DNA of 64,000 bases. Source: Deuterostichococcus epilithicus (taxonomy: Eukaryota > Chlorophyta > Trebouxiophyceae > Prasiolales > Stichococcaceae). Location: NCBI GenBank assembly GCA_033439295.1, contig JAVTLE010000023.1, positions 310,001 through 374,000 of the forward strand. Reading direction: 5' to 3'. The notes under the pieces are model-generated. The model did no database searches, was not told where the DNA came from, and saw only the letters and a list, made by a program, of their open reading frames with translations. The translations under genes were made by a program, and so were the position numbers. Below, piece after piece: positions 52,706 through 61,118 of the stretch (positions are counted from its first letter, which is position 1; every line of letters begins with the position of its first letter).

Positions 52706-55281
52706 TCAGGGCAAGGGGTGCGCCCAAGACACTCCCACCAGGTAGCCGACCACAACGCCCAGAACCGCCCCAGCCCCCACCTGCACCAGGGGCGACCACT
52801 GTGTGAGAGCCTGGTACGGACCTCGAGCCTGCTCGGCCGCGGAGGCACCATGTCGAAACGCGAAACAGGCAGACGAGAGGCTGGAGAACAACCGGAAGCT
52901 CAACACTGCGCAGCACAGGCAAGTGTGTGGCGCGGGCTGTTGGCGTTGCTGCCTGGATCCATCGAGCCAAACTGGACCCGTCCATAACGATTTCTCAGTC
53001 CGCCAGAGGCTCAGGACAAAGCGAGCCCCAGGATATAGTCTGGCACCTGCAGCGGCGTGTGGCCAAGCGTGTCGCGCAGCGGCCGCGTGTCCGACACCGG
53101 GTGGTCCGGCGGCAGCTCCGTGATGATCATGTTGAGCACGCTGGCCTGCTTGCCCGCGTGCAGCCGCACTCCGCTGGCGTCGTACATTACCACCTGCAGA
53201 GTTGAGGATGTTTAGAAAGTAGGCTTTGGGGCTGAGCGTTGCAGGTGTGTGTACCGAGCAGGCGATGCTGCTGATGGCGCTGCGACGGCAGTTCATCAAA
53301 GCGCTTGTCGTGGATGCCGTGAGCTGGCGGGGCTGCGCCAGGCGCCACAAGTCGAGGGCAGTAGCAATCGTGTGCGAAGCCGGCAGGGCTTGAAGAGGGC
53401 GTGCCGTCAGCCGCACGCGTGCCGCACCCCCATGCACGCAGGGAGTTGGGGGTGACAGGGTCTGACGGCGCGGGCACAGCACAGGTCACTCAGCAAACGG
53501 AGCCCCAGTCTGTTGCGGCGAGCGCAGGCGCCGGCGCATCGCTGTCTGCACGATGCAAGGGTACTGAAGCGACTTAGGTCACACAAAGACCCCTGACGAG
53601 GGCGCACCATGCTGAAGACGAGCGCGATGGCAAAGGGCGATGAACTCGTGCCGCCAATGACGCCCAGCGCCGTTGTCAGCCCGAGCACCTGCATGCAGTC
53701 GCACGGCAGGCCCTGAAGTCTCCGTTACCTCGTTGCAGCATGCGGATGGTCTATTCAGGGGCCCGCAACCCCGCTGCAACACGGCCAAGTTGTGCACTGG
53801 TGGCAGCCTGGGTTGCCGATGCGCCGGCGGCGTCCAACAGTCTTCCCATCGGTCCAAACCTGGCATCTGCAGCTGCTGCAAACAGTCGTCTGTGCCATCT
53901 TAGAATGACAACATCGGTTAGTCCATGTTCACTTCTCACCCTGGAGGTGTGGGAGGCTGGGGGTGTTATTGCCGGTGATGCGTATCTCAGCATCTGTTGC
54001 CAAACTGCTGCAAAGTTGGAACCGACGTAACAGACACATGTGCGGGCAGCTCACCATGGAGGTGAGTCAACGATGGTTTAAGAATCCTAAAGCCTAAAAC
54101 CCACCATGGATGTGTGCGAGGAGGGCATGCCGCCGGAGCCGATGATGCGGGTCACGTCCCACTTGTTTTCCGTGTAGTAGTAGGTGAAGCACTTCGTGAT
54201 CTGCGCGATCGCAAAAGCGATGAACGCCGCCACGAACGGCCTGCGCACAGCAAAGACTAGAACCTGGTTAGGAGGCTGCTGTGGACAGGCACGCTTTGTG
54301 TGATCTGCGAAATGCCGATGGGCGCCGCCACGAGCGGCCTGCAGGACAGCAGATAGGAACTTATAGAGGAGGCCGGTCAAGGGTCAACGGTGAAGCCCTC
54401 TGTCCACAGCACAGTTGAGAAGGCAAAGGCCGCCCAGCATATCTGCAGGGGGACACAAGACTCAATGGCAGCGTGGGGCAAGACGAGGGCACATTTTCAT
54501 TCGTACGATCACGAAGGCGTCGGCCGCCGCCATGAGCGGTTCATGCGCAGACGGGGAAGAAACCAAAACACCATCAGCACTGTCATCAGATTGCCTGCAC
54601 CCGGCGAGCAAGGGTGCACTCTGAGGATGACTGCCACCCACGGGCAGCTCCGGCCCTGCAATGGAACCTGCCGCATTCACCTGGCTAAGCTGCACATGTC
54701 TGTGCCCCACACACGTGACTGCACTTCGACAGTGTCAGCACCCACAATGGGCGGCTCCGCCCTTGTCTGCACCAACAAAGCTCTGCGCCGGGCCGAGCAG
54801 GCCGGCGACATTGCGCGGTGCTCCGCCGCAGCTCAGGCGACACTTACTGGATGTGACGGATGTGACGATGCTCACGGAGCAGAGTCGACTCAGCAACCTC
54901 AGTCCGGTCCCAGTCGCTCAGCCAAGATGGGCTGCGGCCACTGGCAGGGTGATTTTCAATGAATCATCCTAAACTGAATATGAAAAGTGCTCACCCATTC
55001 TGCAGCAGGCCCCGCAGGCCGCCCGAGGCGTACAGGAAGTCGCCGCTGTGGGCGGCGCCGTCTGCCATGGAATTGGCGGCGATCCGAGCCCCGGGCCCGG
55101 TCACGCCCGTGGCATCGCGCGCCGCGCCACCGACCCAGTCGTTTATGCTGCTCGGACAAAGGGAGGCGCGCCGTCCGTCAAGTGCTATCTCTGAGCCGTG
55201 ATAGGTTCTTGATGGGATCTTGATAGGTTCACTTGTGGCGACGCACGGCGGTGCAAAAGGCGCCAGACCGTCAGCTGTCAT
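52706..55281 (-). CDS. Divergent PAP2 (DUF212) family membrane protein
   Basis: Plant/algal/bacterial family PF02681, described as acid phosphatase/vanadium-haloperoxidase-related; the biochemical role is unsettled. Exon 1 ends at 54995 (LYASGGLRGLLQN). Then come 54240-54105 (PFVAAFIAFAIAQITKCFTY; IGSGGMPSSHTSM), 53688-53608 (VLGLTTALGVIGGTSSSPFA), 53193-53047 (VVMYDASGVRLHAGKQASVL; ELPPDHP; LGHTPLQ) and 52780-52706 (VGAGAVLGVVVGYLVG). All junctions agree in phase. The GSGGMPSSH, YDAxGVRxHAGxQA and LGHTPxQV signatures are diagnostic. The start codon is uncertain: ATG at 55281 gives 241 residues with an organelle-targeting-like extension; ATG at 55068 gives 170 residues, close to the bare domain. 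Confidence 0.9.
54050..54066 (-). repeat. Decayed copy of DUF212 exon 2 3' edge
   Basis: caccatggaggtgag (plus) echoes ccaccatggatgtgtg at the real exon/donor junction (54101-54116). It is short, so low confidence alone, but the position matches the pattern seen elsewhere. Confidence 0.45.
54082..54104. repeat. Telomere-like motif at DUF212 exon 2 donor
   Basis: aatcctaaagcctaaaaccc, directly adjacent to the donor at 54104 on minus (intron begins GTGGGTTTTAGGC). Confidence 0.7.
54290..54348 (-). repeat. Decayed copy of DUF212 exon 2 5' edge
   Basis: tgtgatctgcgaaatgccga then tgggcgccgccacgagcggc parallels cgtgatctgcgcgatcgcaa then aagcgatgaacgccgccacg at 54195-54234. It lies upstream in the intron and retains the cctgc acceptor complement. 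Confidence 0.85.
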
Positions 55282-56576
55282 GATGCCAGACTGGAGATGG
55301 CAGATGTCTGCAGGCTGACGGGTGCGGCATTGCAGACACACCCACCTGTTAACGATCACGAGGACTGCGCTCCAGAGAATGGTGTCAGCCTGACCGGGGC
55401 TGCGGCGGCGCCGCAAGCCCTACCCTCACCGCAGCGCGCGGCACCGCTCGCGGTCAGCGTCGTCAGCGGTCTAGAGCGACTGCGGCTCGACGACTCCAAA
55501 TCGCTTGCGCTGCCACAGCGCTGGCCAAGCTAGTCTTGCGGCGTCGCCAGCGACGATGCCCGTTTCTGGGAGTGGGAACCAATTTTCGGGTCAACTGTCG
55601 AATCTGCGCCCAAACTGACGCAACTGCAGCCACTAGGGTGGTTGAAATCATAGAGAGCACTCAAACAACCTGTCGTCCGGCAGCGCGGCTGCTCTGCGCT
55701 GCACCGTGAACACAGCTTGATAATGTGCGAAATCTCAACTCGACACTGCAACCGATCAGTGCTGGCACTGCTGCGTTGGCAGCACCTTGTGGTTGTAAAG
55801 TTGGCTGTGCACGGGGCGACGGCTGCGCACGACGGCAGGGATGTTCGCGACTAGCTGCAGGCTGTTAGTGATCTTGCCTGGACCGTGCAAGCGTCGGCTT
55901 TGAGGCGGGCTCAGATCCAGCAAAGGTGCCTCAGATGCTGCGCTGCATGTCAATAAACAACGCTGGCGATGCCGGGAGCGAATTCTCACGCACAATCGTC
56001 CTGCACCACCACCAGTGCTGTTTACTCACCGCTTTCACACTTCACACCAGACGCGCAACTGGACAAACCCTGAGCATTCCAACGTACGGAAGCTGGAAGC
56101 ACCAGCCGCAGCAGATGGTAGCAAATGCCTCGGCACCGCGTCACGGCGTCAATCTCTGGCGATTGCAACAAAATGCACTGGACTTTGAAGCAAACGATCG
56201 TCTGCTGCAGCTCTGCAAGCGCACGCGGCGATTCTTTCTCCGATCTGCCCTCCTCAGGATCGGCCTTGCCCTCGACCTCCTGATAAACAACAGCGCGCCA
56301 GCAGCTGCTCGGAATTCGGTAGCCGCAGATGTGGCACGAGAAGTGCAGCTCATTATATCTTCCGCTGCGCCTTTAGGATTGGCCCTCATTCACTCAGCCC
56401 ACTCTAGTTGGTTAATTTAGTTCGATCTGCACAACTCGACTCCGCTCGGCGTGTCAAATAAGCACGGAGCCGGCTGACGCCAGACCTGTCAGCCTGACGC
56501 CCGGGACACGAGTGCTGCAGCAGCGGCGCGGTTGGTCAGCGCGAGCGGCGGCGGCAGCCGGCTGCGGCGCCGCAGC
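55282..56576. promoter_or_regulatory. Bidirectional promoter region DUF212 / SRP9
   Basis: Divergent start codons, about 1.3 kb apart. A plus-strand open frame of 164 codons at 55926-56420 shows no recognisable domain and no splice continuation. I treat it as chance. No clear core-promoter motif was identified. Confidence 0.45.
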
Positions 56577-57427
56577 ATGCCCTACATCGACGACTGGGAT
56601 AGCTTCCAGACCCAAGCGGAGGCGCTGTACCGCTCGCGCCCGCTGCACACGCGATACGTGCTCAAGTACAGACATCGCGACGGCACACTCGTGCTGAAGG
56701 TCACAGATGACGTCGCGGTGAGCGCATTGGATTAACCTTCGGTTCGATGCCGTCTTGGCGGCGTGCTTCGGGGTCCTGTTTGCACGATCCAGTGCCAGGC
56801 AAGCGACGTGCGGGGCCGCCCTGAGACGCACAGATGTCTTGCCTGGAACAATATGCATGCGTTTCCAGCAAGTTGTGCAAGACTGCACATCGGCTCAGGA
56901 CACTCCCCCTGCCGCCGCAGTGCCTCAAGTTCTCGACGGACCAGCAGGCAGACCTGAAGAAGGTGGAGGCGCTGAACAACACCTTCTTCCGACTCATGGC
57001 GCGTGGCGCCGACGCCCCAGGTGATGAAAAAAGCAAATGGCATGCCGAGCTTGGCACAACATCAGCTCCTGCAACACGACCTTGTGATGGCGATGACGCG
57101 CGGCGCAGACGCCCTGCTGACGAAATCGCGAATGTTTTAGCGTCAGACATCCATACCATGACCTGCTGAGTCTCCTGTGGCACGACTTGGGTTTTAAAGG
57201 CCCTCGCAGTGATGTGAAATTAAATTTATTCGTCTGTGTGTCTCGCCTTCTGCGGTGGCGCTGCACAGCTGCCGCTAGATTTCCTTTTGTCTTGACGTCT
57301 GGTGTCGTGATGTGCAGGCGGTGAAGCAGAGACGACAGCAGAGGCAGAGGCAGCAGCGGCGCAACAGCCGCAGCAGCAGCCGGCAGCGGCGGCGCACGGC
57401 AGAAAGTCAAAGAGGAGAGGAGGGTGA
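56577..57427 (+). CDS. SRP9: Signal recognition particle 9 kDa protein
   Basis: Subunit of the SRP Alu domain. With SRP14 it arrests elongation while ribosomes are targeted to the ER. Three exons join in phase: 56577-56717, 56921-57020, 57318-57427; 351 bases, 116 residues. It begins MPYIDDWDSFQTQAEALYRS, then HTRYVLKYRHRDGTLVLKVT, CLKFSTDQQADLKKVEALNN and TFFRLMARGADAP, all standard SRP9 landmarks. The tail is Ala/Gln-rich and ends in basic GRKSKRRGG, as in other SRP9 proteins. The ATG is fixed by the universally conserved MPYI start. Confidence 0.97.
57088..57132 (+). repeat. Decayed copy of SRP9 exon 2 3' edge
   Basis: gatgacgcgcggcgcagacg then ccctgctgacgaaa echoes catggcgcgtggcgccgacg then ccccaggtgatgaaa across the real donor (56996-57029). 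Confidence 0.85.
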
Positions 57428-58098
57428 GGAATTGAAGATGCAGCGCGGGGACAACAGACTGACGGAGTCGAGCCAGCTGGCTGCATGTTTTGCTATGCGA
57501 TCTGCTGCAAGGCAGGGTTGCGGCAGCTCGTCTGCACATGCAGGCCGCCGCAGCCACAAAACAACGTTGTTGCAGCCTCAGAACCTCAGAGTGCATTCCA
57601 CCCGCTCACGAATCGGCGGCGATCACCATTGTTGCAAGGACCGTAGTGCAGCCTCAGAACGTCGTGGCGGATTGATAAGGCGCGGCAGAGCACTCAGAGC
57701 CTGCTGAAAGGCCGAACGAAGGTCGGGAGGGCTTTGAAAGATCACATTGTTGTTGTCACACTCTGAGACTGCTTTCATTATAACAGGGCAGAAATTGGAG
57801 CGGATCCTGCCTTCAAGATGCCTGGACACCTATCTCAGGGATGCTGGATAACCATATTAGGGATGCTGAAGTCTGGTCCCAGGTTCACTCGGGTACCTCG
57901 TGCGGCTCACTGTAGATAATGAGGACTCCAATGAGGATTGCACAGGTGCCGCACCCAGAACCTCAGCTGCGCTGTCAATTTCACAACTGCATTAGCTACA
58001 CTGCTAATGGCGGCTTCAGACCATCCACTGTCGCAGTGTGAGTCTTCGTTTTCCAGCACAGTGGCATTCCAATGCGCGTCCTCAAGCACCAGCACTCT
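57428..58098. other. Convergent intergenic region
   Basis: Between SRP9 (+) and the LDLa-domain gene (-). Relatively AT-rich from 57720 to 57900. No gene is visible. It should contain both 3' UTRs. Confidence 0.5.
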
Positions 58099-60101
58099 TC
58101 AGATGTACGCCAGGTCTTCGTCCACCGTAGACTTGCAGGTGCTGCGGCACCGCTCGCGCGGCGGCCGCTCGTCCGACCCGTCGCAGCAGTCGCAGACGCC
58201 ATCGTCCACGAAGCTTGTTGGAATGCTGCTGCCGTCGCGGCACATGAATCGCACACCCTGCAACAGCAGCGCACACTTGATGTGCTGCTGCTAGAGGGCC
58301 GTGGGCGTGCTCGAAACTCGAAGAGGATGCAGCACCGGTGGCGACCAATGGCAACGCCGTGCGGTGTGCGGTGCAGCAGCAGATCCCGCAGATCGCAGCT
58401 CCCAGCCGCAGGGCGGCCTGACGGCCCGCCGCACCACCGCCGCAGCCATCAAGACACGGCGCCTCCACACAGCAGGCCCATTGCCGCGGGACTGCTCGAG
58501 CCCCGCGCGACCCGACGCACACCCTATGCTCACCTGCCCATGTCGAGCACACAAGGGCGGCATCACGGAGCAGCCGGAAAATACACTTCCTCACCAGGCG
58601 GCCGGCTGCGGAGGTTCCCGGCTCGTCCGAGCCGTCGGCACAGTCGACCACATCGTCGTTGACGCGCTCGCAGCCGACGGCCTGCGGTTGTTTTGGCACT
58701 GCGCCCATGGTGCCGTTCAGGGTTTTGTCGCCGCGGCCACCGCCGCCGCACACGAAGCTGCCTTCGCAGCAAAAGCGTTCGACTGCACCACGCAGCACGC
58801 CCCGCTCACACCTGACAGCGGAAAAATGGCGCTGCAGTCTCCAGAGTGAAACATGGTAAGCGTTGATGGACGGCTGCAGCTGTTCTGCAGGAGCAGCGTT
58901 CATTTAGGGGATTGGACGGCGGCTTTGTACAGGGGCAGGGCGTGGACACAGCCATGGGACCGAGCTTGTTGAAAGTTAAGCACCAGGAGGCATCCCGCGC
59001 ACACACCTCGCGGGCTCGCCGCGTTGGCCCTGCGGCCGGCCGCGCGAGCTGCCGCCGCTGCCGCTGCCCGTGCTGCCGCCGCCGTCGGCCGCCATCGCGC
59101 CGCCGGGCGCCCCGGCCGGCTGCCCGCCGCGCCGCCTGCCGCCGCGTCGGTCGCCGCTCTGCAGCCCCGAAGGGATCAAGGAAGCCCCCACCCGCCGCTC
59201 CGTGGCATGGCCCTGGACGGCGTCGCGCAGCACCGCGTCCAGCTTGCCGGCAGCTGCGTGCGCTCCGTCGCTCGCAGCCCGCAGCCGCTGCCCGGCGTCG
59301 AATGCCACGGTCGTGGCGCTGCCGCCGCCGGGCCGGGCGGCGTCCCGGCCGCCTCCCTCCGCCGCGCCTGTGTCTGTTTTGTGCTGCGGGCCGCCGCCGT
59401 GTTGATCAGCCCCCTGCGCTGCATCTTCAGTGGGGCTGGACCCCGACCCTATCACGCGCTGCCGCTGCCGCTTGCCGAAGCCGCCTGCGGCAAGACGCAC
59501 ATGCTCGCCGGCTGCCGGCCCTGCCGCNCCGCCGCCGCCCAGCTGCCTCCTCTGCCGCCGCCGCCGCCGGCCGCCGCCGCGGCCTGGGCGTTCCGGTCGT
59601 GCAGCCAGTCTGCGGCGTTCGCCGACCGCAGGCTGTGGTTCCGCAGGACGCTGTGCTGCAGCTGCGAGCTGCCAGACAGGTCGGCGCCGCGTGTCTGATC
59701 ACTGGCGCGCCGCCGCAGTGACAGCAGCTGCGTGCGGCTGTACCGCTGGAAGCCGGAGCCAGTCTGCGAACACAGGCGCAGCGTATCATGCTTGACCATC
59801 CAGAGACGTTGTAGGCAATCGAAGACTGGTCTCCTGCTGCGTCGATCGTCCCCCAGGGTAGTCAGGCAGCAGTGCGCGCAGGCAGGTTCAGCGATGACAC
59901 GGAAAGGCAGCGCACGGCATCCAGTCATGTCTGCAGGCCGCTAATGGTATGATACGCGCTGAATCACCGGTCGCGTTGCTACGGCGGCTCTTGCCAACCC
60001 CCACCTCTAGGCGCTGAAGGTACACAATCGTGTAAATGGTGCCGAGAACACCAAAGGTGAGGATCGCCAGCAGTCCCGCCTTCAGGTGCGTGCGGCGGGC
60101 C
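58099..60101 (-). CDS. Membrane-anchored protein with two glucosidase-II-beta-type LDLa modules (5' exon missing)
   Basis: Exons seen: 60101-60005 (RTHLKAGLLAILTFGVLGTI then YTIVYLQRLE, one TM helix), 59763-59007 (Ser/Arg then Gly/Ala-rich linker, interrupted by an n at 59527 that disturbs the frame), 58811-58595 and 58257-58099. The last two encode tandem LDL-receptor class A modules like the PRKCSH N-terminus: CERVNDDVVDCADGSDEPGT and FVDDGVCDCCDGSDERPPRE. True glucosidase II beta continues into a coiled coil and an MRH domain. Here a stop follows soon after RCRSTCKSTVDEDLAYI and I find no MRH motif. The family Cys after EPGTSA is absent (SAAGRL). Basic residues before the TM suggest a type II anchor with the LDLa modules in the ER/Golgi lumen. 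The first exon lies upstream of 60101 and was not found. Confidence 0.72.
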
Positions 60102-61118
60102 CTGCGACACCCCAAATACATTACACAAGATTCCAGCGATTGTTGTCACGGTGCGTTGAGTGCTGCTATTGCGAATGCAACGCAGCTCACATGGCGACAC
60201 ATGCGCAGCGGACTGCTGCGGCGCGCACATTGAGGAACCGCGCTCACATGCGGTTTCGGGCTACCAAAACTGCGCGTGTCGCATGTCAGTGGAAAGTATG
60301 GGGTTGCTGATTGTTCCGAATATGCATCTGAGTCTGTGCAGAATGTAATTCCATCTTTCAGTGCTGTGCAGGACCGCGATGGCGAAATTGGATCAACCAG
60401 CAGTGTACTGACACCGTCGTCTTGCACACACGTGTGGCAATGCTCTCTTGCAACTCTGACAAACGAATTGAAATGTGCATTTTGATGGCTGCCACATCAG
60501 CGTGTACGGGCACGGCGTGTGCCCCGCCCTCGCAGACTTTTAGATTGGCTGGTTTTGCGCTTGAGATTGGCGCTGTCAGACTGTGCTTGACCTTCCGCAT
60601 CCTATTCTGGAACCAGCGGCAGACGAAGTTTGTGGTGCAACGCTATTTGAACGCAAGTTGTCCAACAGAAGGTCATTTGGAGCCCTGGTGTCAGCCAGTT
60701 CACGTCAATACAGCGGTGATTTCAAGACCTCGACTCTTGTAGACCAATTCTCAATTGGGACCCCGCACCAGAGTTTGCTCTGATCAACTTTCGAAAGGCT
60801 AGCCAGCTGCTCCGACTCTGCACCTGAGAACACAGGTATTTGAGGCCCTCTTAATGCATTTGCAGCAGCCATCATGCCGTCTTGTATCTACTTGGCAGCC
60901 CCAACGAGCAGCGCGTCGAGCTTCGTCACACGAGGCTGCCCCTTCAATCTGTGGATGCTGACCAGCACATTTCAGCAAAAGAAACAGTAGCATCCGCTGC
61001 AGATGTTACTTTAGGTATCTCAGGCAAGTGAAAAGTTCTTTGTGTTACGTCAGGGCCGCCCAGGTCCCAGCAGGCCGCGATCTTCGGCGGGCGGCAGTCT
61101 CGGCTGTCGCGGCATATT
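60102..61118. promoter_or_regulatory. Bidirectional promoter region (LDLa gene / GT92 gene)
   Basis: Divergent genes. It must include the missing 5' exon of the LDLa-domain gene and the promoter of the GT92 gene. Less GC-rich from 60280 to 61030. No motif can be claimed. Confidence 0.45.

Noticed and set aside
51918-52985. 355-codon open frame on minus
   Set aside because: Only Gly/Ala/Arg/Pro compositional sequence. It overlaps the real DUF212 last exon (52780-52706) in another frame, with no family motif and no splice logic. Expected in very GC-rich DNA.
55926-56420. 164-codon plus-strand open frame upstream of SRP9
   Set aside because: No domain, signal peptide or splice continuation. 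It lies in the expected promoter region between divergent genes.
58099-60101. Calling the LDLa-domain gene a full glucosidase II beta subunit
   Set aside because: No coiled coil or MRH domain was found and the protein has an N-terminal TM anchor, so only domain similarity is claimed.
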